DNA of 64,000 nucleotides from positions 1-64,000 of the forward strand of contig JAJECN010000056.1 of assembly GCA_022821965.1 (NCBI GenBank). Reading direction: 5' to 3'. The notes below the pieces were generated by a model. The model had not been told where the DNA came from. It saw only the letters and a program-made list of their open reading frames with translations, and did no database searches. Shown here piece after piece: positions 8,425 to 16,559 of this stretch. This stretch comes from Candidatus Poribacteria bacterium (GTDB taxonomy: Bacteria; Poribacteria; WGA-4E; WGA-3G). A program made the translations under genes and the position numbers. The stretch's first letter is position 1. Every line of letters starts with the position of its first letter.

Positions 8425-9012
8425 ATGGGACACTTAGACACAATTGAGAAGGCAGCACAGAAACTGATAGCACTCTGTCAGAAAGAGAAACAGACAAAGA
8501 CCGATAAAGAGAAGATGCTCGTCATACATGCTGAGATGCTTACAAGCATCGAGAACCTGTCCGAATGTGAAGTCTGTGGCGCGATTACAGAAATGATTGT
8601 AACGATGACCTTGGCGGATGTCACAGCAAAGTTGTGTAAGGAATGTGGTGTCAAGTCCTTGGAAGTGGGGAAAATTCAGGTTTCTAAACAGGGAACGTCT
8701 CGAAGAAGGGCGCGCCAGACGAAAACACGGACATCTCCATCGGCAGAATCGAAACCGAAAAGAAAAGGGGCACCTTCCAAACGCGCAGCACCTATCAAAG
8801 AACCTGAATCTCCTGCTGAGCTACATACCCGCATCGAAGCACAGACCGGTATCAAGAAAACCGATGTGAAACGGCTTCACAAGATCGTTCAGGACATTGC
8901 TACCCCGATGAGTCCAGAGCATACACTCACTTATGTCCAGCGCGAGGTAGAGATAGCAAAAATAAAGGTGGATGCCGATGCTTTGAAAAAGGCAGTCACA
9001 CTATTGACTTAG
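8425..9012 (+). CDS. Unknown protein with Cys4 zinc-ribbon-like motif and basic linker
   Basis: A 195-residue protein I do not recognise. It has a helical N-terminus, a CEVCG...CKECG pair about 28 residues apart (a likely zinc site around residues 49-80), a strongly basic, Ser/Thr/Pro-rich linker (about 85-130) and a helical C-terminal part beginning near ESPAEL. The zinc site plus basic linker would suit nucleic acid binding, which is inference only. The ATG at 8425 has GGGGA 8 bases upstream. It lies 32 bases behind cimA and is probably in its transcript. Confidence 0.7.
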   Translation: MGHLDTIEKAAQKLIALCQKEKQTKTDKEKMLVIHAEMLTSIENLSECEVCGAITEMIVTMTLADVTAKLCKECGVKSLEVGKIQVSKQGTSRRRARQTKTRTSPSAESKPKRKGAPSKRAAPIKEPESPAELHTRIEAQTGIKKTDVKRLHKIVQDIATPMSPEHTLTYVQREVEIAKIKVDADALKKAVTLLT

Positions 9013-9077
9013 TGCTTTGTTTCGTCAAAGTTAATGGGTGTAAAGGTCGCGAGCACGCGAAATCCTCAGAAATGCCC

Positions 9078-9125
9078 AAGCAAAAACACCCCAAGCAATA
9101 CGCAGAAATATTCAAGCAAAAACAC
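9078..9125. repeat. Direct repeat AAGCAAAAACAC in intergenic spacer
   Basis: The 12-mer AAGCAAAAACAC occurs at 9078-9089 and 9114-9125, and AGCAAAAACACC occurs also in the spacer at about 4438-4449. It is followed at 9129-9144 by a sequence (CTCCTACAAGTAGGTGC) resembling the TGTAGG/ACCTACA hairpin at about 20843-20872. These look like decayed copies of dispersed intergenic elements between convergent genes. Confidence 0.6.
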
Positions 9126-9148
9126 TCGCTCCTACAAGTAGGTGCGGT

Positions 9149-10129
9149 TTAGCCTGTTTGGATGTCTTTTGCCCATTCGCGATTCGCCTGATACCACTCT
9201 ACAAGCGCAGTGATACCTTCATGAAAAGTGACTTGTGGTCGCCAATCTAAAAGTTGTTTCGCCTTGCGGATATCTGCCCACGTGGCGCGAACATCAGCCG
9301 GATGAAAAGGTTGGTGCGAGAGCTGCGCTTCCTTGCCAACGAGTTCCTCTATAAGCCGAATCGTATCGATAAGTACAATCGGACTGTCTGAACCGAGGTT
9401 AATCACTTCATAGTTGAGTGGTTTCAGCCCTGCTATCACCCCACGAGCGATGTCTTCAAGATAGGTATAGTCTCGCGAGGACTGTTTGCCATCGCCATAG
9501 ACGATGACCGGTTTCCCTTCACTGATCCACTGTACAAAACGGAACGCGCTCATATCGGGTCTGCCAGCGGGTCCGTAGACAGTGAAAAAACGGAAGATTG
9601 TCACGTCGATGCCGTAGAGGTGGTGATAACTATGACAGAGCGACTCTGCACCTTTCTTTGAGGCGGCGTAAGGGGATAAGGGACCGTCCGTGTTTGCCTC
9701 CTCGCTGAAGGGGAGTGTGTTGTTCGCACCGTAGAGACTTGATGTTGATGCTAATACAAATTTCTGGACTTCAAACTCGCGGCACAACTCCAGCAGGTTG
9801 AGCGTGCCGGTCACATTCGTGTCAACGTACACCCACGGATTCTCAACGGACTGCCGTACGCCAGCACGTGCTGCGAGGTTAATCACTGCGTCAAATGTAG
9901 GGGTACTCTTCTCGAATAGTGCTTGTAGGGCATCTCGGTCACAGATGTCTGAACGGTGAAATTGGAAGTTTGGGGTGCCTTCGAGTTGTTGAAGTCTCCA
10001 GTGCTTGACTTGCGTATCATACGCCTTGTTTACATTATCGATTCCAACGATGGTGTGTCCCGCTTCCAACAAAAACTCCGTCACTTTCCAACCAATAAAC
10101 CCTGCACAGCCAGTGACAAGATACTTCAT
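9149..10129 (-). CDS. SDR-family nucleotide-sugar epimerase (UDP-glucuronate 4-epimerase-like)
   Basis: A 326-residue extended short-chain dehydrogenase/reductase acting on nucleotide sugars for surface polysaccharide synthesis. Visible: NAD-binding Gly7-x-x-Gly10-x-x-Gly13 (GCAGFIG), acidic residue after strand 2 (IDNVN), catalytic Ser129-131 region and Tyr154-x-x-x-Lys158 (SPYAASK), and the RFFTVYGP motif. The sequence after strand 2 (NKAYDTQVKHWR) matches the pattern of UDP-glucuronate 4-epimerases, but GalE-like or dehydratase activity is possible. Ribosome binding site AAGGGGA precedes ATG 10129. The upstream gene on this strand (coiled-coil membrane protein) ends 18 bases earlier, so the two are probably co-transcribed. 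Confidence 0.88.
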   Translation of the reverse strand: MKYLVTGCAGFIGWKVTEFLLEAGHTIVGIDNVNKAYDTQVKHWRLQQLEGTPNFQFHRSDICDRDALQALFEKSTPTFDAVINLAARAGVRQSVENPWVYVDTNVTGTLNLLELCREFEVQKFVLASTSSLYGANNTLPFSEEANTDGPLSPYAASKKGAESLCHSYHHLYGIDVTIFRFFTVYGPAGRPDMSAFRFVQWISEGKPVIVYGDGKQSSRDYTYLEDIARGVIAGLKPLNYEVINLGSDSPIVLIDTIRLIEELVGKEAQLSHQPFHPADVRATWADIRKAKQLLDWRPQVTFHEGITALVEWYQANREWAKDIQTG

Positions 10130-10147
10130 ATCCGTTCCCCTTCGTGA

Positions 10148-11002
10148 TTATTCGCAACCCGCTTTGAACTCTTCAAAACGCTCTTGATATATTGAGAGTG
10201 CCATCTTTGACATCTCATATTGCGTTTGAGTGTCTGTTTCCAGTTTTTGTAATTCGGTTTCGTGCTGCGAGAGCAGCGCGTCAACCTCCTCAACTTCCTG
10301 TTTCAATGCTAAAATAGCGTTGAATGCATTCGTTTCGCTGGTACACGCCGTCAACAATTCGTGATAAAGCGTTACGCCGCCATCAAGTCTTTTGAAATCG
10401 TGATGGATCCAATTCAGGACACTACGGTAATCCTCTGGGACCATCGGGCTTTCTGTCTCTGCGAGTGTTTTTAAAGTGTTCCCCAACTGTGTCAACTGAA
10501 TCTGCTGATCGGACCAGAGAATCTTTTTCGCAACACCGTCTACGTTGTCGCTATCCATAACGGGTGCGTGCTTCTGTAGATTGTCGTGAAGTTGCGTTTC
10601 CGATTCAACCAACTCGGTTTGAAACGCCTTGATACGGCGTTTGAATTCCTCAGAAGATGCTCGGACTTCAGGGAACTTCTCATGCAGGTCTTCATGTTTC
10701 TCTTTCAACTTGTGAACCTTTAAGATGTAGGTTGGGTAACGCACCTTCAAATCTTGAGAAAGGGCACGCACCTCCTGCTGGTTTCCCTTAATCTGTTTTT
10801 GTTTGCCTTCTACTATCCCCATGAACCCGTAGACTGCAGCAGAAAAACCAAAGAAGATTAAAATCCAGTCTAAAATAAAAAAGAGTAAGTCGTCTCCGGC
10901 TACGCTCATCGCGAAGAAACCGAATCCACCGAGGAACAGACCCGCGATCAGGAAAAAGATTGGACTGGACAAATAGGGTTCTATTCTAATTTTTGTGGAC
11001 AT
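10148..11002 (-). CDS. Membrane-anchored coiled-coil protein of unknown function
   Basis: A 284-residue protein with two adjacent N-terminal membrane segments (about residues 10-30 and 35-60), followed by a long, highly charged helical region up to the C-terminus with heptad-like patterns and no cysteine-rich or catalytic motif that I can see. The short loop between the two membrane helices suggests that the coiled coil lies on the cytoplasmic side. Start taken at ATG 11002 because GGAGG lies 5 bases upstream; an ATG at 11014 overlaps that site. It could be a scaffold or division/polysaccharide-related protein, given the epimerase next to it, but this is a guess. Confidence 0.65.
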   Translation of the reverse strand: MSTKIRIEPYLSSPIFFLIAGLFLGGFGFFAMSVAGDDLLFFILDWILIFFGFSAAVYGFMGIVEGKQKQIKGNQQEVRALSQDLKVRYPTYILKVHKLKEKHEDLHEKFPEVRASSEEFKRRIKAFQTELVESETQLHDNLQKHAPVMDSDNVDGVAKKILWSDQQIQLTQLGNTLKTLAETESPMVPEDYRSVLNWIHHDFKRLDGGVTLYHELLTACTSETNAFNAILALKQEVEEVDALLSQHETELQKLETDTQTQYEMSKMALSIYQERFEEFKAGCE

Positions 11003-11090
11003 ACTTTCCTCCATTACCGAGAGGATTGTGTGTGGTTGGATATCATTGGATAAGAAAATAAACTGACAACAAGCGTGAATTCATAAAAGA

Positions 11091-11639
11091 CTACTTTGAA
11101 TCGGACTTCGTTAAAAGTTTGTCGATTTCCTTTTTAAGTTCAGCATAAGTTTCCGGATTAAAATCGGCTTTCCGGTGGAACACAATAGTGCCTTCCTGCG
11201 AGATTAAGTAGAGCGTCGGTTTCTCCTTTTCCGTCTGATACTGCTTATGTACTTCTCCCTTCCAATCTAATAGGAATCTCACAGGGGGTGGGTTCTTTTT
11301 CAGCTGACTTCTAATAAACCGTTTCGGTATGAAACCAGGGACACTTCGCAGATCGCCAATGATATAGGCAACAACCTGTTTATTCTCTCGGTAATCCTTC
11401 TGGAACGCCTCTGCCCACTTGTCATCCTCTTCCCGAATTTTACGGTTGCCCATAATGAGGAAAACGACTTTCCCGCGCAGTTTCTTCAGGTTGTGTTCCC
11501 TCTCTTCAGGGTCTTGGAGGGTGAAGTCCGGAGCTGTATCGCCTACTTTTGGTGGTGCAGTTTCGGACTTTTCATTGGCGAAACTCATGAGTATCCCGAA
11601 GAAAGCGATACTGATGAGAGCAACAGTGGACAATTTCAT
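11091..11639 (-). CDS. Secreted thioredoxin-fold (redoxin) protein lacking catalytic cysteine
   Basis: A 182-residue protein with a signal peptide (residues 1-22, ending near SFANE) and a redoxin/AhpC-TSA-like domain: APDFTLQDPEE, LRGKVVFLIMG, the cis-Pro-like EKPTLYLI and a C-terminal helix. The place where TlpA/peroxiredoxin proteins carry the reactive Cys reads FLIMGNRKIRE, and the mature protein has no cysteine at all. It therefore cannot be an ordinary thiol oxidoreductase and may be a binding or structural relative (compare the YtfJ-like group). The start at 11639 has GAAAGG upstream; a longer frame to 11699 would overlap the promoter at 11677-11706. Confidence 0.75.
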   Translation of the reverse strand: MKLSTVALISIAFFGILMSFANEKSETAPPKVGDTAPDFTLQDPEEREHNLKKLRGKVVFLIMGNRKIREEDDKWAEAFQKDYRENKQVVAYIIGDLRSVPGFIPKRFIRSQLKKNPPPVRFLLDWKGEVHKQYQTEKEKPTLYLISQEGTIVFHRKADFNPETYAELKKEIDKLLTKSDSK

Positions 11640-11676
11640 AGCAGCCTTTCTCCCGTACCGTGTATTTTCTATCCGC

Positions 11677-11706
11677 ATTCTAACACAGTCTCTCAACAAT
11701 TGTCAA
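11677..11706 (-). promoter_or_regulatory. Minus-strand sigma-70 type promoter
   Basis: TTGACA (11706-11701) and TAGAAT (11682-11677) on the minus strand with an 18-base spacer. Transcription would begin near 11670, about 30 bases before ATG 11639, which excludes the longer reading frame of the thioredoxin-fold gene. Confidence 0.75.
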
Positions 11707-11707
11707 G

Positions 11708-11736
11708 TTGACTTTTTCGAGAAGACCTGCTATCCT
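11708..11736 (+). promoter_or_regulatory. Plus-strand sigma-70 type promoter, back to back with the previous one
   Basis: TTGACT (11708-11713) and TATCCT (11731-11736) with a 17-base spacer. The -35 boxes of the two divergent promoters are separated by a single base, so both may share upstream contacts or a regulator. If real, it excludes the TTG at 11708 as the start of the next gene. Confidence 0.55.
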
Positions 11737-11794
11737 ATTAGGAGAAGACGAGATCACTAAACTACAATACCTGCAAATTTTACAAGCAAAAGAT

Positions 11795-12481
11795 ATGAAC
11801 GCTGAACGCTCTATTCCTATACTCTTGAATCAGATTCGGGATGAACTCCTCCCGTATATTGCACACTCGTCGGAAATCCAGACGACCGAGAACTTACAAC
11901 GCTTTCGGAGCCAACTCCACAGTCTTCACTACTACTGCGTCCGCGCACAAATCCCCGACGCAGTTTGCAATCGCCTGGAGGTTTTGCTTTCAACGAGTGC
12001 GGATTTTTGGCATCTTATCGCTGATAATGAATTGATGCTGAAAAATCTGAAGGAGTATACACGGGTGCGGACCTTTTCCGCTGAAGCAGAGGGGATTACT
12101 AACATCGAGGAACTCCTCTCCGGCGAGGATAGTCTCCGCGATGTACTTATCAACAGCGTGGCGTTTATGCTCAATTGGAAGGCGAATACGATCTGGGTAG
12201 ACTCTGCTAAACGGGCACGGACCGCAATGGCAAAAAATTATATGCTGGAAATTCAAGACCGCATCTGGCAGTTTATCAAAGAGAGCACAACAGAGGTAGA
12301 AGAGGACGATTTAGAGAAAGCCGAACAGGTACGCGAACGTGCGGATAGGCTGCTCGCGGTAATTCATGCCAGCGATCTGCCGACGGAGGCGCAAGTTACG
12401 CTCCTGATGCAAATTTATACCTTACTGTTGCGTCTTCAACTTGGTCAATTGATTCTTCAATTAGAAACCCTTCAAGCGTAG
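11795..12481 (+). CDS. Unknown all-helical protein
   Basis: I do not recognise this protein. It is predicted to be almost entirely helical, acidic, soluble, without signal peptide, membrane segment or metal motif. The open frame extends up to a TTG at 11708, but that codon is inside a promoter, so I prefer ATG 11795 (228 residues); its ribosome binding site is poor, and the strong AGGAG at 11740-11744 has no standard start at the right distance, so the start is uncertain. It is followed 17 bases later by the esterase-TPR gene and then mazG, all on the plus strand and likely one transcript. Confidence 0.55.
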   Translation: MNAERSIPILLNQIRDELLPYIAHSSEIQTTENLQRFRSQLHSLHYYCVRAQIPDAVCNRLEVLLSTSADFWHLIADNELMLKNLKEYTRVRTFSAEAEGITNIEELLSGEDSLRDVLINSVAFMLNWKANTIWVDSAKRARTAMAKNYMLEIQDRIWQFIKESTTEVEEDDLEKAEQVRERADRLLAVIHASDLPTEAQVTLLMQIYTLLLRLQLGQLILQLETLQA

Positions 12482-12498
12482 GGGAATGGAGCGGACGC

Positions 12499-13770
12499 AT
12501 GAAAACACGCGCAGCTTGCAGGTTTCCGAAACTTGCTATCAGAAACCTACGTTCCAATAATTTACGCCGCGGCGTGAGGATTGTGTGCTGCAATATATTC
12601 CTGCTGCTTCTGGTTCACAGCGCGTTCGCTGCTGAGATACCTACTGTGGTGCCGGGGAAAGAAGTGCGTATCACAGCCCCAAAGACAGGGAAAACATTTC
12701 TGCTTTACGTTCCAATTAATTACACCGACAAACGCCCATTCCCAGTTATGTTTTATTACCACGGTTACCGTGGGACAGCCACAACGGGAATGTTCAGGCA
12801 TCTAACAAAAGGAAAAGGGTTTATCATTGTCGGTATGAATTATGCGACTGACATCTATTACAACAAACTCCTCCCGACCGAAACGGCAAAGGAGAAAATT
12901 TTCTTCGATGAGGCGTTAGATCTGATTTCAAAACGGGTGAACGTCGCCAAAGAGTACATTTTCATGGGGGGTTATAGCCAAGGCGGTTACTCAACCACCG
13001 TTCTCGGCGAACAGATGTTGGATCGGTTAGCGGGAAGGATCGTCCTCGGTGCTGGTAGACGTGATGTAGACATGAATCCACCGCCTGCGGAACTGATTCG
13101 TGACCATCCGGTCTTTTACGGGGCAGGTGAACTGGATGACCCGCATTACCAACGCGCAAAACGCGCCGCGCAGCTTTATAAGGCATGGGGAGCAGATGTG
13201 ACTTTTGAGGGGTGGCCAGATGAAACACACACTCTTTCCCCAAAGTGGTCAACGAAAACAAAAATTCGGGAGTGGCTTATCGCTTATGGACCTATGAAAC
13301 AGGTCGAATCTGGATTTGAAAAGGCACAAACCGCTGAAAAGAGTGGCAGACTTGGAGAGGCATTCACAATTTACACCCAAATTGCGGAGATTTTACCTGA
13401 TACAGAATTGTGTCAAAATGCAAAAAAATTGGCGATGCGTCTCAGGATACAAGCTGAGAAACGATTCGACCGCCTAAGAAAGGCAGCTGATGAAAAACCC
13501 TACGCCGAGATGGTAAAAACATTAGAGGCATTTCGCAACACCTACGCCGATAGTGTTTTCGTGGAACGGGCGGTACAACTACTCAGCCAGTTACTGAACG
13601 CCAAAGCAGATGCGTTAGAAGAGCAAGCTCGTGCGGCGGAAGCAGAGAAAAACTATGCGCGTGCGCTGCAACTCTATGAACTTTATCTCACATATTTCCC
13701 AGAAGCGGAACGTTACCCCGAAGTCCAAAAACATGTAAAGGCTTTGAAAAACAGGACAAAAACGAAGTAA
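12499..13770 (+). CDS. Secreted alpha/beta-hydrolase (esterase) with C-terminal TPR-like region
   Basis: A 423-residue exported hydrolase of the PHB-depolymerase/feruloyl-esterase-like type. A long basic n-region leads into a hydrophobic signal (about 28-45). The hydrolase domain has the oxyanion loop YYHGYRG, nucleophile Ser160 in GGYSQGG, acid in GAGELDD (Asp213/214) and His244 in DETHTLSP. From about residue 272 the chain becomes helical with repeated units of about 34 residues (AEKSGRLGEAFTIYTQIAE; AEAEKNYARALQLYELYLT), typical of tetratricopeptide repeats, which usually mediate protein contacts. The start at 12499 has GGAG with suitable spacing. The substrate is unknown; co-location with MazG is probably incidental. 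Confidence 0.85.
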   Translation: MKTRAACRFPKLAIRNLRSNNLRRGVRIVCCNIFLLLLVHSAFAAEIPTVVPGKEVRITAPKTGKTFLLYVPINYTDKRPFPVMFYYHGYRGTATTGMFRHLTKGKGFIIVGMNYATDIYYNKLLPTETAKEKIFFDEALDLISKRVNVAKEYIFMGGYSQGGYSTTVLGEQMLDRLAGRIVLGAGRRDVDMNPPPAELIRDHPVFYGAGELDDPHYQRAKRAAQLYKAWGADVTFEGWPDETHTLSPKWSTKTKIREWLIAYGPMKQVESGFEKAQTAEKSGRLGEAFTIYTQIAEILPDTELCQNAKKLAMRLRIQAEKRFDRLRKAADEKPYAEMVKTLEAFRNTYADSVFVERAVQLLSQLLNAKADALEEQARAAEAEKNYARALQLYELYLTYFPEAERYPEVQKHVKALKNRTKTK

Positions 13771-13781
13771 AGGAGAACTCT

Positions 13782-14573
13782 ATGGAAAAAGAATTGTTTG
13801 AAGAACTTATTGAGGTCATAGCGACCTTAAGAAGCGAGAATGGATGTCCGTGGGATCGGGAGCAGACACATGAAACACTGAAATCCACACTCATCGAGGA
13901 AACATACGAGACTCTCGAAGCGATCGATTCGGGTGACCCGAAAAAATTGAAAGAGGAATTGGGGGATCTCCTTTTGAACATCATGCTCCAAGCGCAGATC
14001 GCAGCGGAACACAAGGATTTTGACATCTATGCGGTGATTGAAATGTTAACAGAAAAGCTGATCCGACGGCACCCACATGTTTTTGGTGACGTTAATGTTG
14101 AGGATTCAAACGAGGTCGTAAAGAACTGGGAAGAGATCAAACGCCAAGAGGCAGGGTATGAGGATCGTCAATCGGTGCTTGACGGAATTCCGAACGCGCT
14201 TCCGACACTTCTCCGCGCTCAGAAGATACAGAATCGAGCGGCGCGTGTCGGTTTTGATTGGGATAAACTCGCCGATGTCGTCGCCAAAGTCGATGAAGAA
14301 CTCGAAGAGGTCAAAGCAAGTATCAAGGCAGATGAGCCGGAAGCGATTTCGGCAGAACTCGGAGACCTATTTTTTGCTATCGTTAATCTGTGCCGTTTTA
14401 TGGAGATTCAAGCCGAAGAAACGTTGCGGAACGCGAACCGTAAGTTTATGACCCGCTTTAAATGGATGGAAGCGGAATTGGAACGCCGCGGCACGAATTT
14501 TGAAGCGCAGGACTTAGAAAGTTTAGATGAAATCTGGGAAGAGGCGAAAAAGGCAGAAGTTGATAGGGATTAA
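13782..14573 (+). CDS. mazG: Nucleoside triphosphate pyrophosphohydrolase MazG
   Basis: Hydrolyses NTPs and dNTPs to monophosphates and pyrophosphate, removing damaged nucleotides. The 263-residue protein has both tandem MazG domains: the first with NGCPWDREQTH and the metal-binding EEtYE...EELGDLLL (about 45-70), the second with the WDK and EELEEVKA...ELGDLFF pattern (about 155-210). Start at 13782 has AAAGGAG 7 bases upstream, 11 bases after the esterase stop. A second, much smaller MazG-like gene lies at 47766-48050. Confidence 0.95.
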   Translation: MEKELFEELIEVIATLRSENGCPWDREQTHETLKSTLIEETYETLEAIDSGDPKKLKEELGDLLLNIMLQAQIAAEHKDFDIYAVIEMLTEKLIRRHPHVFGDVNVEDSNEVVKNWEEIKRQEAGYEDRQSVLDGIPNALPTLLRAQKIQNRAARVGFDWDKLADVVAKVDEELEEVKASIKADEPEAISAELGDLFFAIVNLCRFMEIQAEETLRNANRKFMTRFKWMEAELERRGTNFEAQDLESLDEIWEEAKKAEVDRD

Positions 14574-14628
14574 TTCTGTACCCTTGAAGTAGAAATTGAG
14601 GACATGGAAAGCGAACATAGGTGTGCGA

Positions 14629-15408
14629 ATGGCAAACTCAGTTTTGAATTTATTGATACAAAAATGCGAAAGCCATCCGGACTACGAGCGATATACTAAA
14701 CTCTTTAACCGGCTGGACCCGACAGCTCCTCCGCAGATAGAACTGATTCACCGTGCCACATTGTCAACCCTTAAACACGGTAAGAAACTCGGTATTTTTT
14801 CAGGCTCTTTTAATCCGTTGACACTTGCCCATACGAAGATGATAGAGGAAACAATCGCTAAATACCAATTAGATGAACTGCTGCTACTCCTTGCAAAAGC
14901 AAACGTTGATAAAACGGTGTTTGGTTTACCGCTTGCTGCGAGGCTCTTGACCCTCAAAAGATACACAAAGGATCATCGGAAGTTTTCCGTGGGTGTGTCA
15001 AGCCACGGCAGATATATCGACAAAGTCACCGCTTTAAAAACGATTTCACCTCCGGAGACTGAGTTCTACTTTATTGTTGGATATGATACCTTAGTGAGAA
15101 TCTTCGATCCGAAATATTACACAGATTTTCACGCGGAATTGGAGGCACTGTTCGGAACCGCCCGTTTTATTGTTGCGAATCGTGCCGAGGCGGATATCGA
15201 GACAATAGCATCCTTCATGACCCAACCCGAAATTCGCCGATATGCTTCTTACGTTTCATGTATTTTGCTGCCTGACGTTTACGCCTATATGTCCTCAACA
15301 GAGGTCCGCGAACTGTTGGCGCGGGATGAGGCTATTGAACACCTCGTGCCTCCGAGTATCCTCGCTATGCTCAACGAAAGCCTTTCTAACTCCACTTGTA
15401 CGGAATGA
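14629..15408 (+). CDS. NadD-like nucleotidyltransferase
   Basis: A cytidylyltransferase-fold protein related to nicotinate/nicotinamide mononucleotide adenylyltransferases. Seen: GIFSGSFNPLTLAH, the variant of the GxFxPxHxGH nucleotide motif (last two positions Ala-His rather than Gly-His), the strand FYFIVGYDTL, and the C-terminal SSTEVRELL, the ISSTxIR-type phosphate motif. It carries about 50 extra residues at the N-terminus compared with NadD and totals 259 residues from ATG 14629 (AGGTG upstream). It may be NadD of this organism or a relative acting on another nucleotide. It follows mazG by 55 bases and overlaps the end of the convergent gene by 23 bases. Confidence 0.8.
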   Translation: MANSVLNLLIQKCESHPDYERYTKLFNRLDPTAPPQIELIHRATLSTLKHGKKLGIFSGSFNPLTLAHTKMIEETIAKYQLDELLLLLAKANVDKTVFGLPLAARLLTLKRYTKDHRKFSVGVSSHGRYIDKVTALKTISPPETEFYFIVGYDTLVRIFDPKYYTDFHAELEALFGTARFIVANRAEADIETIASFMTQPEIRRYASYVSCILLPDVYAYMSSTEVRELLARDEAIEHLVPPSILAMLNESLSNSTCTE

Positions 15409-15955
15409 CGAGTTTGTCTAACTTCTGGCAGCTATAGACTTGCGCATCCAAATGCTCACAGTAAAGGCAAGATTTGCGATGCGGGTTTTGGACAGTTGGC
15501 TGTAAATATTCACACGTATCGGCGATCTGTTCCATTGTATCTTGATAAACCTTAGCAAGTCCGTTATTGACAGATTCAGCAGCTTGGTCGATAGCACGCG
15601 TTGCTTTGCCTGTCGCTTCCCATATATTATTAATCACCTCAGTGAGAACGGCGCGATAGGTTTGTTCACCCGGAGACTCCGGTGAGTAGAGGACAACATC
15701 GTTTTCAAGGCAATAATCCGCCAAACCCTTGAGTCTGCTTTTTTCACCTTTGCTATATTCCTTGCGCAGCTGCGCTTTGAAGGCTTGTTGAAATTCTTCC
15801 CACCCAAGTTTCTCTGTTTCCCATCTTCGTAACAGTTCTGCAGCTGGCGTTAACTCAAGTATACTCTGCAAACCGTCTACTGCTTGGTGGCAGATGGCGA
15901 ATTGGTTTTGCGTGTTGTCTTTTTTTAGGTTGTCAAGTGTATCTAAATATAACAT
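15386..15955 (-). CDS. Unknown protein with DUF488-like segment and C-terminal Cys cluster
   Basis: A 189-residue protein. The part EEFQQAFKAQLRKEY...LADYCLENDVVLYSPE (about 54-95) resembles the second half of DUF488 proteins, but the Cys-His-Arg that normally follows is replaced by EQTYR. Residues 100-145 are helical. The end has CEYLQP...CLYCEHL...CQKL, four to five cysteines that could bind zinc or an iron-sulfur cluster. Ribosome binding site GAGGT precedes ATG 15955. The 3' end overlaps the NadD-like gene. Function unknown; the DUF488 resemblance is weak. Confidence 0.6.
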   Translation of the reverse strand: MLYLDTLDNLKKDNTQNQFAICHQAVDGLQSILELTPAAELLRRWETEKLGWEEFQQAFKAQLRKEYSKGEKSRLKGLADYCLENDVVLYSPESPGEQTYRAVLTEVINNIWEATGKATRAIDQAAESVNNGLAKVYQDTMEQIADTCEYLQPTVQNPHRKSCLYCEHLDAQVYSCQKLDKLVIPYKWS

Positions 15956-16181
15956 CTACTTACCTCGTGAAAACAATTGTCCTTGTGCACCTTGACGCTA
16001 AAAATACGATAAAGTTACGTTTTATATCCATTTCCTGAAAAACGTACCCACGTAAAACCTTACTTAAAAGACCTACTGGCGTGTTTCTATTTTGCTACAA
16101 TTTCTTCACATTTTTCGGCCCTTTGTGTCAAATAAAACACATTTTTCCGACTTATTCGGTCATTTTAGAGGTTTTTTTAGA

Positions 16182-16197
16182 TGGCACGATTATTGCT
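16182..16197 (+). promoter_or_regulatory. Consensus sigma-54 promoter
   Basis: TGGCACG (16182-16188), four bases, TTGCT (16193-16197): an exact match to the -24/-12 sigma-54 consensus with GG and GC in the correct register. Transcription is expected to begin near 16208. The 226 bases before it (15956-16181) hold no gene and would be the place for enhancer-binding-protein sites; they are AT-rich and contain no obvious repeated operator. No sigma-54 activator gene is in the window. Confidence 0.8.
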
Positions 16198-16239
16198 AAT
16201 CTACTTCTATTGGGAGAATTAATAGACAAATTAAACAAA

Positions 16240-16304
16240 GTTTGAAACCGATTCACAGGTATTTTCGTTTATCATAGCAATTTCGGTGGCAGGTTTCAAA
16301 CCTG
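16240..16304 (+). repeat. Structured leader: long-range hairpin and palindrome
   Basis: GTTTGAAACC (16240-16249) is repeated inverted as GGTTTCAAAC (16292-16301), and the right arm is itself part of a 15-base palindrome CAGGTTTCAAACCTG (16290-16304), so two alternative foldings compete. It lies between the sigma-54 start site and the small membrane protein. The palindrome at 24345-24365 has the same core (GGTTTGAAACC), so this may be a copy of a dispersed element. Confidence 0.7.
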
Positions 16305-16374
16305 AGAAACGTCAATAGACTCACACAGGTCTATTAATATAATAATAGAAATTTTACAGTGAGGAGAACGGACG

Positions 16375-16527
16375 ATGTTCTACGGAATAGAGATTATTAT
16401 CGGTAGCTTAGGTGCCCTCATCGGTATTGGCGGCGGTTACCTTGTCCTCTCTGCTTTTTTTGCGGGCATCCGGCATATAACGAAGCCCGGTGCTGTTGAA
16501 GTCAAAGAAACAACGCGAGAAAAATAG
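16375..16527 (+). CDS. 50-residue membrane peptide behind a sigma-54 promoter
   Basis: A small gene. ATG 16375 has GAGGAG about 8 bases upstream and the frame closes at TAG 16527. The peptide has a single membrane segment of about 27 residues rich in Gly and Ile (EIIIGSLGALIGIGGGYLVL...), an aromatic end, and a charged C-terminal tail (KPGAVEVKETTREK). The glycine spacing favours helix packing, as in small regulatory membrane subunits or pore-forming peptides. It is the only gene between the sigma-54 promoter and the strong promoter of the next gene, so it appears to be the sole target of that promoter. Function unknown. Confidence 0.7.
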   Translation: MFYGIEIIIGSLGALIGIGGGYLVLSAFFAGIRHITKPGAVEVKETTREK

Positions 16528-16559
16528 CCACTTGGACTCGTAGGCTATACCGAAAAGGT

